A stretch of 64,000 nt of DNA from Chromohalobacter israelensis (GCA_000761475.1 JQNW01000004.1:434001-498000), one strand, 5' to 3'. Positions 37,863-49,949 are shown, counted from the first letter of the stretch. The notes: generated by a model from the letters alone, not told the origin. Made by a program: numbers and translations.

Positions 37863-40076
37863 ATGGCTTGGCGCTCGCGTCTTCGTCTGGTCACCGGCTT
37901 GCCGCTGCGGCTCAAGCTCGGAGCCTCTGCGGCGATCCTGTTTTTCGCCGCTGCGTTGGTCGTCGTCAGCCTGATCGTCTGGCGTCAGGAAGTGCTTGCC
38001 AAGAACGTGGCCGGCGATGCCGCCTGGGCGGCCTACAAGCTGGACCGCGAAACCATCCAGATGCGCAACGCGGTACTGCAGGCCGAGGACACCCCGCAGG
38101 CGTTCAACGACGTACGCATGCGGTTCGAGCTGCTGTATAGCCGCATCAACCTGCTGCGCCAGGGCGAGATCGCGGAGCTGTTTCGGTCGTTGCCCGATGC
38201 GCGCGCCCTGGTGCCCGAGATTCTGTCGCGCAGCGATGCACTCGATGCCGCGTTGAGACGCATGTCGCCCGACGCGCCGCGTTTGTCGGCCCTGGACGAG
38301 CGGCTGCAAGCCTTGAGCGGTCTCAGCGAACGTCTGGTGGTGGCGGTCAATGCTTACCTGGCGCAGGCCAAGACGCGCGAGCGGGAAGTGCAGCTCACGC
38401 TGTACGCCACCTTGCTGGCGCTGATTCTGCTGATGTGCGGCGCTACCGTGCTGGTGATCCGGTTTCTGTTTCAGGAGGCCGGCGATAACATCGCCGCGCG
38501 CCAGGCACTGGAACACCTCAGTCAGGAGCTCAAGGACACCGCGCGCGAGGCAGAAAGCGCCAACCAGGCCAAGTCGGACTTTCTGGCCACGGTCAGCCAT
38601 GAGATTCGCACACCGCTCAACGGCGTGCTCGGAATGACGGAATTGCTGCGTGAGCGGGAACTGGACGGGACCTCCCATCAATACGTCGAGACGATCCATG
38701 AAAGCGGCTCTCAGCTGCTGACCCTGATCAGCGACCTGCTGGATTTTTCCAAGATCGAAGCAGGGCACCTGGAGATCGAGCGCGAGACGTTTTCACTCCA
38801 GGCCCTGATCGACTCGCTGCTGCGGCTGCTCGAGCCCCGGGCCCAGCATGTCGAGCTGATCAGCGATGTGGCCCCCAGCGTGCCGTCGCACTCGCTGGGC
38901 GATGCCGGACGCTTGCGTCAGGTGCTCCTCAACCTGCTTTCCAATGCCCTCAAGTTCACCTCTCGTGGCAGTGTGACGCTGATCGTCAAGCCGATGCGCG
39001 GCGACTGGATGCACTTCGAAGTTCGCGATACCGGTTGCGGCATCGAAGATGCCGACCCGCAGCGCTTGTTCCAGCCGTTCTACCAGGGCGCCTCCGCCGT
39101 GCATTATCAAGGCGGTACGGGGTTGGGGCTGGCGATCAGCAAGCGTCTGGTGGAGGCCATGCAGGGGCGTATCGGGGTGTCGAGCCCAGGCGGGGAGGGC
39201 AGCCGATTCTGGTTCGAGCTGCCGCTGCCCAGTGCAAGCGAGACTCCGGCGACGGCTCCCCAGCAGGAAGCGGACGCGAGCGCGCGCGATACCTGCCCGG
39301 CGCCCTTGCTGGTGGTGGAGGACAATCCCGTCAACCGCCAGGTGGCGGTTGCCATGCTCGAGCGTCTCGGACAGACGGTAACGGTGGTCGATAGCGGGGA
39401 GGCTGCCCTGGAGCTGACCGCCGACACGCCGTTCGCCTTGATATTTCTGGACATCCGCATGCCGGGCTTCGATGGCCCGGAAACCGCCCGGCGCCTGCGC
39501 CAGCAGACCGGTCCCAATCAGGCCACGCCCTTGATCGCGATGACCGCCAGCGTGACGACCCATGAGCATCAGCGCGCGCTGGACGCCGGCATGGTCGAGG
39601 TACTGACGAAACCCATTCGTCAGCAAGCCTTGCGCGACGCCTTGATACGCTTCGGCCTTTGCGATGTCGATACCGAGCCGATGCCGGCGGCGCCGGCTCC
39701 CTCGGCGGCGGAAACGGATGCTGGCGAGCCGCCGTTGCTCGACAAGCAGGCCTTCGCGATGCTGGGCGAGACGCTCGGCAAGGCGCAGCGCAGTGCGCTG
39801 GTCGCGGCCTGGCAGCATCAAGCGCGTCTTCTGGAGGATGCCTTGGAGGCCGCCATTGCGCAGTCGGACCTGGCACGGGCTGCCGAATTGGCGCATCGGC
39901 TCAAGGGCGAGTCGGCATCGCTGGATCTGGCATGTCTGGTACGTGACAGCGACCGGCTGGAGGCTGCCGCCCGTCAGGGCGACGTGGAGGAAGTCGGCCG
40001 CCAATGGGAGGCCTTGCGTCCTACCTTGGCCGCGTCGCGGCAAGCATTGCGCATGGCCAACGACATGCCTCACTGA
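37863..40076 (+). CDS. Hybrid sensor histidine kinase with receiver and HPt domains
   Basis: A 737-residue inner-membrane protein. Two membrane helices (about 21-40 and 180-203) enclose a helical periplasmic sensor of about 140 residues. After a coiled segment come the HisKA box HEIRTPLNG (His246) and the ATPase domain with N-box LLSNALKF and G-boxes DTGCGIED and GGTGLGLAI. Next is a receiver domain (LFLDIRMPG-like [12 protein letters not shown], Asp530; Lys in LTKP) and a C-terminal HPt domain ([10 protein letters not shown], His678). The architecture is BarA/TorS-like. No response regulator gene is adjacent, so the output must be encoded elsewhere. GGAG five bases upstream sets the start. 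Confidence 0.9.
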   Translation: MAWRSRLRLVTGLPLRLKLGASAAILFFAAALVVVSLIVWRQEVLAKNVAGDAAWAAYKLDRETIQMRNAVLQAEDTPQAFNDVRMRFELLYSRINLLRQGEIAELFRSLPDARALVPEILSRSDALDAALRRMSPDAPRLSALDERLQALSGLSERLVVAVNAYLAQAKTREREVQLTLYATLLALILLMCGATVLVIRFLFQEAGDNIAARQALEHLSQELKDTAREAESANQAKSDFLATVSHEIRTPLNGVLGMTELLRERELDGTSHQYVETIHESGSQLLTLISDLLDFSKIEAGHLEIERETFSLQALIDSLLRLLEPRAQHVELISDVAPSVPSHSLGDAGRLRQVLLNLLSNALKFTSRGSVTLIVKPMRGDWMHFEVRDTGCGIEDADPQRLFQPFYQGASAVHYQGGTGLGLAISKRLVEAMQGRIGVSSPGGEGSRFWFELPLPSASETPATAPQQEADASARDTCPAPLLVVEDNPVNRQVAVAMLERLGQTVTVVDSGEAALELTADTPFALIFLDIRMPGFDGPETARRLRQQTGPNQATPLIAMTASVTTHEHQRALDAGMVEVLTKPIRQQALRDALIRFGLCDVDTEPMPAAPAPSAAETDAGEPPLLDKQAFAMLGETLGKAQRSALVAAWQHQARLLEDALEAAIAQSDLARAAELAHRLKGESASLDLACLVRDSDRLEAAARQGDVEEVGRQWEALRPTLAASRQALRMANDMPH

Positions 40077-40130
40077 CAACGACGGCATACCGGTCCGTCG
40101 AGACGCTGAATCATCGGGAGAGACGACGAG

Positions 40131-41354
40131 ATGCGCAAGCGCTGGTGGGTTGCGGGTGGTGTGGCGTTGCTGCTGGGCATGGGGGCCGGGACGGCGCAGT
40201 GGTGGTCGAGCCAGGCCGGTGAACGTGCCCTGGTGCGGTTGACCGAGCGCCTCGACGCGCAACCCGGGTGGCAGGCCTCGCGCCATGAGGTCGAGCATGG
40301 ATGGCGACATTCGTCCGGCGTGCTGCGACTCGCCGCGGAGGTCCCTGCCGGGCATGCACCGTTCGATATCGTCTTACCCTACCGCATGCGACACGGCCTG
40401 CTCGGTACCCGCCTCGACGGCGAGATCGAGCTGCCCCGGATGGACGAGCTGCGGTGGCAGGCCAGCGAGGCACCGACATGGCACGCCACCTATCGCACCC
40501 CGACGCGCGAGATGACGGGGCGCTTGGTCTGGCCGACGGCGACCCTGCGCGGGGAGGCGGCGTCACAGGCCCGCCTCGGAGCGGGCGAGCTCACCTTGTC
40601 CGGTCACGCCGGGGACGTTCGCTATCGCCTGCATTCGGCGCCCTGGCGCCTGCCCCGTGAAGACGGCGGCATCCTGTTGGGCGAGCTCGACGTTCAGGGC
40701 CGCTATCGCGGCGATGCTCGCCGGTTTCATCACACTCTGTCGCTTTCCCTGGCGGAGTTGCGTCTGCTCGGTGGCGCGCCGTTCGCGCTGGAGAATGTCT
40801 CCCATGAAGCCGACATTCGCCTGGACGACGACGCCTTGCACTACCGCGGCGAGGGCCGGGTCGGTTCCGTCGTCGTGGGCGGCGAGCAGGTGGCGTCGGG
40901 ACGACTCGCGCTGTCGCTGACAGACGTCGATGGCGAGGCCGTGCGAACCTTGATCGCACATATGCGCGATCAAGCGGCGGCGGCCGAGAATGACGTCGCC
41001 CCCGGTACCGTCGACTGGGAGCGTCTGACGCCGATGCTCGTCGCGCTGCTGCAGGACTCGCCGCGCCTGACCCTGTCGACCTTGCAGGTGTCGAGCGAGG
41101 CGTTCGGTGTCGATAGCCGGGCGCACGGCGAGATAATGCTCGACGGTGATGATCTGGCGCCCCTGGCGGCGCGCTCGGTGACGACCCCTGCCTTCTGGCG
41201 GCATCTGCAGCGACGCGTGAACGGTCGAGTCACGTTGCGCGATGCACCGCCACTGCTGTCGCTGTACCTGGGAGTGTCGCCGGACACGTCGCGCCTGGAG
41301 TTTCGCGTGTCGCAAGGCGAGTGGCAGGTCAACGGACAAGCGCTCCGCTGGTAA
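40131..41354 (+). CDS. DUF945 (YdgA-like) family protein
   Basis: A 407-residue protein with one N-terminal membrane segment (WVAGGVALLLGMGAGTAQWW) and a long periplasmic beta-rich region, matching the YdgA/DUF945 family. The family is widespread in Gammaproteobacteria, and its function is not known. The opening pattern RLTERLDAQPGWQASRHEVE and the later asymmetric repeats of beta strands are typical. GGGAGAGACG lies upstream of the ATG. It probably ends the transcript begun at 37315. Confidence 0.72.
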   Translation: MRKRWWVAGGVALLLGMGAGTAQWWSSQAGERALVRLTERLDAQPGWQASRHEVEHGWRHSSGVLRLAAEVPAGHAPFDIVLPYRMRHGLLGTRLDGEIELPRMDELRWQASEAPTWHATYRTPTREMTGRLVWPTATLRGEAASQARLGAGELTLSGHAGDVRYRLHSAPWRLPREDGGILLGELDVQGRYRGDARRFHHTLSLSLAELRLLGGAPFALENVSHEADIRLDDDALHYRGEGRVGSVVVGGEQVASGRLALSLTDVDGEAVRTLIAHMRDQAAAAENDVAPGTVDWERLTPMLVALLQDSPRLTLSTLQVSSEAFGVDSRAHGEIMLDGDDLAPLAARSVTTPAFWRHLQRRVNGRVTLRDAPPLLSLYLGVSPDTSRLEFRVSQGEWQVNGQALRW

Positions 41355-41444
41355 CGGGCAGGACATCCAGGCTTGAAGTTCGCGTGGCGCGCCCGCATCC
41401 CTTTGGCAAATGCGGCATTTGCCCGACGAATCTCAAGGTGAACG

Positions 41445-43892
41445 ATGAGCGAATACGACCAGGATCAACCCCGGGACTTCGACGCCCCACGCGACGGGGC
41501 CCCGCGCAACACCGATGACACCCTCTCCGAACGGGATGGCTCGACGTCCCATGGCGGGGCTGTCGTGCCGACCCAAGAGTACTTGCCCGAGCGCATCTAC
41601 TTGCTGCCGATTCACAACCGGCCGTTCTTCCCCGCTCAGGTGCAGCCACTGGTCATCCACCGCGAGCGCTGGCAGGAGACAATGGATCGGGTCGACAACA
41701 CGCCGCATCACAGTGTCGGCGTGGCCTATGTCGGCGATGCTGGCGTCGACGAGCTGGGGCCCGACGATTTTCCGGAGATCGGTACGGCGGTGAAGGTCCA
41801 CCGCACCCAGGTGGAAGATCAGCAGATCCAGTTCATCGCGCAGGGGGTGCGGCGTTTTCGCATCGTGCGCTGGTTGTCGAAGAAGCCCCCGTACCTGGTC
41901 GAGGTGAGCTATCCGAAGGAGCCCATCGAGGCCAGTGACGAGGAAGCGCGCGCCTACGCCATGGCGATGATCAACGGCATCAAGGAACTGCTGCCGATCA
42001 ACCCGCTGTACGGGGAGGAGCTCAAGCACTACCTCAATCGCTTCAGCCCGCATGAGCCCAGTCCCCTGACCGACTTCGCGGCCGCCATCACCTCGGCCAA
42101 GGGGGGCGAGCTGCAGGAGGTGCTCGAGACCCTGCCGGTGATGTCGCGGATGCAGAAGGTACTGCCGCTGCTGCGCAAGGAAATCGAGGTCGCGCAACTG
42201 CAAAGCGAGATCAGCGAGCAGGTCAATGCGCAGATGCAGGAGCGCCAGCGCGAGTTCTTCCTCCGCGAGCAGCTCAAGGTCATCCAGCGTGAACTGGGCA
42301 TTTCCAAGGACGATCGCGAAAATGACGTCGATACGTTCCGCGAACGGCTCGAGAACCTGCAGGTACCCGAGCATGTCATGGAGCGCATCGAGGACGAACT
42401 GGGCAAGCTCTCGGTGCTCGAGACCGGCTCGCCCGAGTACGGCACCACGCGTAATTATCTCGACTGGCTGACCTCGCTGCCCTGGGGTATCACCTCCGAG
42501 GACCAGCTCGATCTGCCGCGCGCCCGCAAGGTGCTCGATCGCGATCACGATGGCCTGACCGACGTCAAGGAGCGCATCGTCGAGTTCCTTGCCGAGGGCA
42601 CCTTCAAGGGCGACGTCGGCGGCTCCATCCTGCTGCTGGTCGGCCCGCCCGGGGTGGGCAAGACCTCGGTGGGGCGCTCCATTGCCGAGGCGCTGGGACG
42701 CGAGTTCTATCGCTTCTCGGTGGGCGGCATGCGCGACGAGGCCGAGATCAAGGGCCACCGTCGTACCTACATCGGCGCGATGCCGGGCAAGCTGGTGCAG
42801 GCGTTCAAGGAGGTCGAGGTCGAGAATCCGGTGATCATGCTCGACGAAGTCGACAAGATGGGGCAGTCGTTTCAGGGGGATCCCGCCTCGGCGCTGCTGG
42901 AAGTGCTCGACCCCGAGCAGAACGTCGATTTTCTCGATCACTATCTCGACGTGCGCATGGATCTCTCCAAGGTGCTGTTCGTGTGCACCGCCAATACGCT
43001 GGACTCGATCCCGCCGGCGCTGCTCGACCGAATGGAACAGATTCGTCTCTCCGGCTACATCGCCGAGGAGAAGATGGCCATCGCCAAGCACCACCTGTGG
43101 CCCAAGCTGCTCGAGCGCGACCGCATCCCCAAGAAGCGGATCAATCTCACCGATGCCGCGCTCAGAAAGGTCATCGAGGGCTATGCCCGCGAAGCCGGGG
43201 TGCGTCAGCTGGAGAAGCAGTTGCATCGGATCGTGCGCAAGGCGGCGGTGGCGATGCTCGAGAACGAGCAGGAGACGGTCAAGATTTCGGTGAACAACCT
43301 CGAGACGTTCCTGGGGGCGCCGATCTTCCGCAAGGAGAAGGTGCTCAAGGGCGTCGGGGTGGTCACCGGTCTGGCGTGGACTTCCATGGGTGGGGCGACG
43401 TTGCCGGTCGAGGCCGCCCGCGTGCATGCGAAGTCACGCGGTCTCAAGCTCACCGGCCAGCTCGGCGACGTGATGCAGGAGTCGGCGAACATCGCCTACA
43501 GCTACGCCATGGCCCACCTCAAGGAGTTCAGCGGCGATCCGACCTTCTTCGACGAGACGCATGTCCATCTCCACGTCCCGGAGGGGGCGACGCCCAAGGA
43601 CGGCCCATCGGCCGGCGTGACGATGACCACCGCCCTGTTGTCGCTGGCCAAGCAGCAGCCGGTGGGGCGTCCGCTGGCAATGACCGGGGAACTGACCCTC
43701 AGTGGCCAGGTGCTGCCGGTGGGCGGCATACGCGAAAAGGTGATCGCCGCGCGGCGCAGCGATATCTTCGAGCTGATTCTGCCCGAGCCCAATCGCCGCG
43801 ATTACGAAGAGCTTCCCGATTACCTCAAGGAGGGGATGACCGTGCACTTCGCCAATCGCTATCGAGACGTGGCCAAGGTCGCCTTCGACTGA
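41445..43892 (+). CDS. ATP-dependent Lon-type protease (AsrA-like second Lon)
   Basis: An 815-residue protease. A very acidic, disordered N-terminal tail of about 40 residues precedes the Lon substrate domain ([20 protein letters not shown]). Walker A GPPGVGKT is near residue 400, Walker B is [11 protein letters not shown], and the catalytic dyad is Ser722 (KDGPSAGV) and Lys765 (GGIREKVIA), 43 residues apart as in E. coli Lon. The N-terminal sequence and the lack of neighbouring clpX or hupB genes fit the second Lon of pseudomonads (AsrA, linked to stress response) better than housekeeping Lon. Confidence 0.9.
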   Translation: MSEYDQDQPRDFDAPRDGAPRNTDDTLSERDGSTSHGGAVVPTQEYLPERIYLLPIHNRPFFPAQVQPLVIHRERWQETMDRVDNTPHHSVGVAYVGDAGVDELGPDDFPEIGTAVKVHRTQVEDQQIQFIAQGVRRFRIVRWLSKKPPYLVEVSYPKEPIEASDEEARAYAMAMINGIKELLPINPLYGEELKHYLNRFSPHEPSPLTDFAAAITSAKGGELQEVLETLPVMSRMQKVLPLLRKEIEVAQLQSEISEQVNAQMQERQREFFLREQLKVIQRELGISKDDRENDVDTFRERLENLQVPEHVMERIEDELGKLSVLETGSPEYGTTRNYLDWLTSLPWGITSEDQLDLPRARKVLDRDHDGLTDVKERIVEFLAEGTFKGDVGGSILLLVGPPGVGKTSVGRSIAEALGREFYRFSVGGMRDEAEIKGHRRTYIGAMPGKLVQAFKEVEVENPVIMLDEVDKMGQSFQGDPASALLEVLDPEQNVDFLDHYLDVRMDLSKVLFVCTANTLDSIPPALLDRMEQIRLSGYIAEEKMAIAKHHLWPKLLERDRIPKKRINLTDAALRKVIEGYAREAGVRQLEKQLHRIVRKAAVAMLENEQETVKISVNNLETFLGAPIFRKEKVLKGVGVVTGLAWTSMGGATLPVEAARVHAKSRGLKLTGQLGDVMQESANIAYSYAMAHLKEFSGDPTFFDETHVHLHVPEGATPKDGPSAGVTMTTALLSLAKQQPVGRPLAMTGELTLSGQVLPVGGIREKVIAARRSDIFELILPEPNRRDYEELPDYLKEGMTVHFANRYRDVAKVAFD

Positions 43893-43925
43893 GAACTCCG
43901 TCTGTAACATTTCCCGCCTGATATT

Positions 43926-43953
43926 GGGCGCGATCGGATGTCCGATCGCGCCC
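43926..43953 (+). terminator. Strong hairpin after the Lon gene
   Basis: GGGCGCGATCGG-ATGT-CCGATCGCGCCC is a perfect 12-bp stem 34 bases past the stop. There is no run of T, so it may be a terminator or a transcript-stabilising stem. Confidence 0.6.
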
Positions 43954-44164
43954 AACGTCGTTACAATGGGGCTACCCCTTGCTGCGGGGGCGTGCCCGTC
44001 CGCTTTCTCGAGCGCCGCTCCACAAGAGCCATCACGCCCACGCAACGTCATGTGACCGTGACACCTCGACGCATGCCGCCCGTCATCGTTCGCTGGATCA
44101 TCACAGCCGGCAGGCGTCGCCGAACATCCGCCCGTGGGGCATACCGACACAACAGGAGCACTTG

Positions 44165-45877
<1,713 letters not shown>

Positions 45878-45911
45878 TCGCGGCATCTCGTTGCCAGGTA
45901 TCCTTCAAGAA

Positions 45912-45945
45912 CGAGGCCCGCGCTGTCGTGTCAGTGCGGGCCTCG
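45912..45945 (+). terminator. Hairpin after ilvD
   Basis: CGAGGCCCGC pairs with GCGGGCCTCG across a 14-base loop, 35 bases past the ilvD stop. No T-run follows. Confidence 0.55.
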
Positions 45946-45965
45946 CGGTAACGATCATGGCTCGG

Positions 45966-46109
45966 TCAGGCGGCGAGTTGCCAGGTGCTGGCAGCGTCGT
46001 CCATGATTAGCCACTGCTCGATGTCGTACCATAATAGATCCAGTAGCATTTCGAGACTCTCTTCCGAGCAGCACATAACGTCTCTCCGGGTGGCGGTGGC
46101 ATGATGCAT
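45966..46109 (-). CDS. Possible small protein of 47 residues
   Basis: A short frame reading MHHATATRRDVMCCSEESLE followed by MLLDLLWYDIEQWLIMDD and a short tail. AAGGTGG lies before its ATG. The second half is an acidic amphipathic helix rich in Leu/Trp. A palindrome GTGACGCTTTGTCAC lies upstream at about 46161-46175. No family is recognised; it may be a small regulatory peptide or chance. Confidence 0.4.
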   Translation of the reverse strand: MHHATATRRDVMCCSEESLEMLLDLLWYDIEQWLIMDDAASTWQLAA

Positions 46110-46254
46110 GGAGCCACCTTTCAGTATGGCTCGCGCGGTACCGGGCAGTGCAGTTTTTTGGTGACGCTTTGTCACGGTATGTGCCGATGGTCGGCAGTGG
46201 GGCGCCCGGGAGCGAGATCAGAGCAGGTAGCGCAGGAGCAGAAGGGATTCACGC

Positions 46255-47307
46255 ATGACCGATGAGATCAAGGTGGGGCTGGTGGGCTATGGCTTCGCCA
46301 GCAAGACGTTTCACGCACCGTTGCTGATGGCGGACAGCGGCATGGCACTGACGGCGATTTCCAGCAGCGATGCTGCCAAGGTCAGGGCCGATTGGCCGCA
46401 GGTCGAGGTCGAGTCCAGCGCGGCATCGCTATTCGCGCGCGAGGATATCGACCTGGTGGTGATCCCCACCCCCAACGATACCCACTACGACCTCGCCAGC
46501 GCCGCTCTGGCCGCCGGCAAGCACGTGGTGATCGACAAGCCGTTCACGGTGACGCTTGCGGAGGCCGAGTCCCTGGCCGAGAAAGCGGCGCAAGCGAACA
46601 AGCTGCTTTCCGTGTTCCACAATCGGCGCTGGGACGCGGACTTTCTGACCGTGCGTGACCTGCTGCAGCGTGGCGATCTGGGGCGGGTCGCGCATTTCGA
46701 ATCGCACTTCGACCGCTATCGCCCCGAGGTCAAGGCGCGCTGGCGCGAGACCGACACGCCGGGCGGCGGTATCTGGTACGACCTGGGGCCTCACCTGATC
46801 GACCAGGCGCTGGTGTTGTTCGGGATGCCTCGCGACATATGGCTCGACCAGGCCTGCCAGCGGGACGGGGCGCAGGTCGACGATTATTTTCACGCCGTGC
46901 TGCGCTATGACCGGCTGCGCGTGATTCTTCACGCGGGCAGCCTGATGGCCGCGCCTGCGCCACGCTTTTCGGTCCATGGGACGCACGGCAGTTACGTCAA
47001 GCACGGGCTCGACCCCCAGGAGGACATGCTCAAGCGAGGTGACCGCCTGCCCACGCCGGAGTGGGGCGAAGACCATCGGCATGGACTGCATACGGTGGGC
47101 AAGGTGCGCGATGCCAGTGCACGCCCGGAACTGCGCGAAGTGCACACGCGTGCGGGAGACTATCCGGCCTATTACGCGGGGATCCGGCGAGCGATACGTG
47201 GCGAAGGCGCGAATCCGGTACCCGTGGACGAGGCGCTCGCCGTGATGCGCGTGCTCGAGGCGGGGCGGCGCAGTGCGGGGTCGGGCGCCGCCGAGCCAGT
47301 CGCGTGA
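46255..47307 (+). CDS. Gfo/Idh/MocA-family oxidoreductase, YdgJ-like
   Basis: A 350-residue NAD(P)-dependent dehydrogenase. The Rossmann start is VGLVGYGFASKTFHAPLL, the typical YdgJ/Gfo variant. The catalytic region has VIDKPFTVTLAEAE, FHNRRWDADF and GGGIWYDLGPHLIDQAL. The substrate, probably a sugar or cyclitol, is unknown. An AGAAGG lies before the ATG. Monocistronic by context. Confidence 0.86.
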   Translation: MTDEIKVGLVGYGFASKTFHAPLLMADSGMALTAISSSDAAKVRADWPQVEVESSAASLFAREDIDLVVIPTPNDTHYDLASAALAAGKHVVIDKPFTVTLAEAESLAEKAAQANKLLSVFHNRRWDADFLTVRDLLQRGDLGRVAHFESHFDRYRPEVKARWRETDTPGGGIWYDLGPHLIDQALVLFGMPRDIWLDQACQRDGAQVDDYFHAVLRYDRLRVILHAGSLMAAPAPRFSVHGTHGSYVKHGLDPQEDMLKRGDRLPTPEWGEDHRHGLHTVGKVRDASARPELREVHTRAGDYPAYYAGIRRAIRGEGANPVPVDEALAVMRVLEAGRRSAGSGAAEPVA

Positions 47308-47472
47308 TGGGTGGCTGGTAGAGACAGGGCATGCATGGATTCGATGCGCGAATTCCTTGCATCATGCCGTTTCCTTGTCTAGGGTCTGTATAGGGTTAGG
47401 CCAAGGCGTTTTGCCAGGCGACCCAGGCGCTTCACCTGAATGTGAAGGCTGAGAGAATTAAGGAGGATTCGC

Positions 47473-47856
47473 ATGAAACAGCAGTTGACCGCTCTGACGT
47501 TTGCCGCCCTGATGGCATTGCCCGCTGCCGGTGCGCTGGCGAACGATGACGGCGCGCCCGATACCAGCGCTCAGGTTGGCTCCGCCAACACCGAAGAAGG
47601 TTCTACCAAGGTGGAGGGTGGTACCGCCAGCGGCACGACCGAAGGTCATGTCGACGGGGAAAACAGCATTCCCGGTGGGGAGCAGGAAAATCTGAGCACC
47701 GAAACGGGATCCGCCAATACCGAACATGGCGACACCGAAGCGCAAGGCGGGACGGCCGCTGCGCCTTCCGCCGACGATGGTCCGGTACCGGAAAGCATGG
47801 AAGATCCTGCCGACAATCACGGTGTCGATTCCGCACAGGATGTCGATCCGAACTAA
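47473..47856 (+). CDS. Small acidic secreted protein with an internal repeat
   Basis: A 127-residue protein with a clear signal peptide (residues 1-23, AALMALPAAGALA). The mature chain is low-complexity and very acidic, rich in Gly, Thr, Ser, Glu and Asp, with no Cys or Trp. A repeated unit is seen at residues 36-53 (GSANTEEGSTKVEGGTAS) and 79-96 (GSANTEHGDTEAQGGTAA), 43 residues apart. No family is recognised; it is probably a disordered periplasmic or secreted protein. A strong AAGGAGG precedes the ATG and a perfect hairpin follows the gene. Confidence 0.78.
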   Translation: MKQQLTALTFAALMALPAAGALANDDGAPDTSAQVGSANTEEGSTKVEGGTASGTTEGHVDGENSIPGGEQENLSTETGSANTEHGDTEAQGGTAAAPSADDGPVPESMEDPADNHGVDSAQDVDPN

Positions 47857-47928
47857 ACGACAGTCCGCACCGAGCGGATGACCGCAAGGCTCATGGATAG
47901 AGCCGGCACATCACAGGATGCGATGACG

Positions 47929-47958
47929 CGAGGCCCCGACATGTCGGGGCCTCGTTTC
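47929..47958 (+). terminator. Bidirectional hairpin between convergent genes
   Basis: A perfect 26-base palindrome (CGAGGCCCCGACA and its complement) is followed by TTTCGT. It lies between the acidic protein gene and nudE, which converge here. Confidence 0.75.
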
Positions 47959-47996
47959 GTCGTGACCGACCAGTCGCCAGGTGTCGGCCCGTTGCC

Positions 47997-48632
47997 TTAC
48001 CACCAGGCATCGTCGACGCGCTCGCTGCGCATACGGTCGCGTGCGATGAACAGCGCCGCGATGGCACGTCCTTCGTGGAAGTCCTCGCGGGCCAGCAGGC
48101 CGTTGATGTCCTCGAGAGGATAGCGCTCGACGATCAGGGGTTCCGGTTCGTCGCCGGGCAAGCGCTTTTCGTACAGGTCGGTGGCCAGCATCACGTGCAT
48201 GCGGTGGCTCATGTAGTTGGGCGCCAGCGACAGCTCCACCAAGGGCTCGATGTGCCGGGCTCCCACTCCGCATTCTTCCATCAGCTCGCGATTCGCGGCG
48301 CTGACGACGTCTTCCCCGGGATCGACGAGGCCCTTGGGCAAGGTCAACGCATAGTCGTCGAAGCCCGCGGCATACTCGTGGATCAGCAGCACGTGGTCGG
48401 GGTCCGGCATGGCCACGATCATGACCGCACCGCCGCCATGACCGTTGCCGCTGCCCGTGAGGCGTTCGAAGGTACGTTCGGCACCGTTGGCGAACCGCAG
48501 TTCCAGCGATTCGATGGCGAACAAGCGGCTGCGCGCGACTTCGTGGCGCGCCAGGATGCGTGGCTTGGAACGCGTTCCGTCGGTCTCGGGCGCGGGCGGC
48601 GGGGTATCGCCTGAGCGGGAAGAAAAGGCCAT
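47997..48632 (-). CDS. nudE: ADP compounds hydrolase, Nudix family
   Basis: A 211-residue Nudix hydrolase. The Nudix box reads GLVDPGEDVVSAANRELMEE with the conserved Gly and Glu residues. NudE cleaves ADP-ribose, NADH and diadenosine compounds. Divergent from yrfG, as in the E. coli nudE-yrfG-hslRO cluster, which supports the name. The ATG at 48632 has CGGAGA upstream. Confidence 0.87.
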   Translation of the reverse strand: MAFSSRSGDTPPPAPETDGTRSKPRILARHEVARSRLFAIESLELRFANGAERTFERLTGSGNGHGGGAVMIVAMPDPDHVLLIHEYAAGFDDYALTLPKGLVDPGEDVVSAANRELMEECGVGARHIEPLVELSLAPNYMSHRMHVMLATDLYEKRLPGDEPEPLIVERYPLEDINGLLAREDFHEGRAIAALFIARDRMRSERVDDAWW

Positions 48633-48712
48633 GGTGTCTCCGTGCGGGTCTCTGTCATGCAGCGTACAATAAGAGCACAAGACCTTCGATATCCATCTTG
48701 GCGGAGCCCCGC

Positions 48713-49387
48713 ATGATTGATTGGAACGCCATCGACACCGTACTGCTCGACATGGACGGCACGCTGCTGGACCTCCACTTCGACAGTCATTTCTGGCTGG
48801 AGCACCTGCCGCAGCGTTACGTGGAGCTGCACAAGCTGGATGCCCAGCACGAGCGCGCCTTGCGCGCGCGCATCATCGGCGAGCAGGGCACGCTCAACTG
48901 GTACAGCCTGGCGTACTGGAGCCGTGAGCTGGGGGTCGACGTGGTCGCGCTCAAGCGCGAGGTCCAGCACCTGATCGGCCTGCGCAGCGATGCCCTGGAC
49001 TTCCTAAAGTGGCTCAAGCAGGCGCATCCGCGCGTGATACTGGCGACCAACGCCGACCGCGAGAGCCTGGCCCTCAAGTTGCCGTTGACCGGTCTCGAGG
49101 ATTATCTCGATGCCATCGTCTCCTCGGCGGATGTGGGCTTTCCCAAGGAAGCTCCCGAGTTCTGGTTCGCGCTGCAGGACGTCGAGCCGTTCGACCCCGC
49201 ACGAACCCTGTTCATCGACGATAATCCCTCGGTGCTGGAAAGCGCGCGTGAATACGGCATTCGCTATCTGCTGGGGATCAAGCAGCCGGACAGCCAGCGC
49301 CCCGAGCGCGAGCTGGAGGATTTCATCGCCCTCGAGCGCTTCGCCGCTCTCCTGCCGGAAGAAATGCCCGCGATCTCCAGGCGGTAG
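48713..49387 (+). CDS. yrfG: GMP/IMP nucleotidase, HAD family
   Basis: A 224-residue haloacid dehalogenase-type phosphatase. The catalytic motif LLDMDGTLLD places the nucleophile at Asp13 and acid/base at Asp15. Motif II is ILATNAD and motif IV is TLFIDDNPSVLE. E. coli YrfG dephosphorylates GMP and IMP. Gene order with nudE, hslR and hslO is conserved. Confidence 0.9.
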   Translation: MIDWNAIDTVLLDMDGTLLDLHFDSHFWLEHLPQRYVELHKLDAQHERALRARIIGEQGTLNWYSLAYWSRELGVDVVALKREVQHLIGLRSDALDFLKWLKQAHPRVILATNADRESLALKLPLTGLEDYLDAIVSSADVGFPKEAPEFWFALQDVEPFDPARTLFIDDNPSVLESAREYGIRYLLGIKQPDSQRPERELEDFIALERFAALLPEEMPAISRR

Positions 49388-49492
49388 TCGATGCCGGGAA
49401 GCCTTGAAAAGCGCGGCGCCGGCGCCCACGTTATGCCCGTTCGCGCGGGGCGTGATTCCGTCCTGCATGGCGCGGCGCGATAAGGGGGAGCA

Positions 49493-49885
49493 ATGAGCGA
49501 CACGGTACGTATCGACAAGTGGCTATGGGCGGCACGCTTCTTCAAGACCCGGGGCCTGGCCAAGAAGGCCATCGAGGGCGGCAAGGTGCATTACAACGGC
49601 GGACGCGTGAAGACCAGCAAGGGCGTCGAGCTCGGCGCCCTGCTCAAGGTGCCGCAAGGCTGGGACACGCTCGAGGTCGAGGTGACCGGATTGTCCGACC
49701 AGCGTCGCGGGGCCGCCGAGGCGCGTGAGCTCTATCGCGAGACCCCGGCCAGCGCCTCGCGCCGCGAACGCGAGGCGCAAAACCGCCGCCTGGCCAATCA
49801 GAGCATGCAGGGGCCGCGCGGGCGACCCGACAAGAAGCAGCGCCGCGAGATTCAGCACTTCCAACGCCATGGCTTCGACGATTGA
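49493..49885 (+). CDS. hslR: Ribosome-associated heat shock protein Hsp15
   Basis: A 130-residue S4-domain RNA-binding protein. The S4 domain begins VRIDKWLWAARFFKTRGLAK and continues with GGKVHYNGGRVKTSKGVELG. A basic tail (GRPDKKQRREIQHFQRHGF) follows. Hsp15 rescues stalled 50S subunits that carry nascent chains. It is followed 64 bases later by hslO. Confidence 0.93.
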   Translation: MSDTVRIDKWLWAARFFKTRGLAKKAIEGGKVHYNGGRVKTSKGVELGALLKVPQGWDTLEVEVTGLSDQRRGAAEARELYRETPASASRREREAQNRRLANQSMQGPRGRPDKKQRREIQHFQRHGFDD

Positions 49886-49949
49886 TGACGCCGGCGGCCG
49901 CCGTCGCCCTGCGTCCCTTTTGCCTTTCCCACTGTGACGACGACCGATC

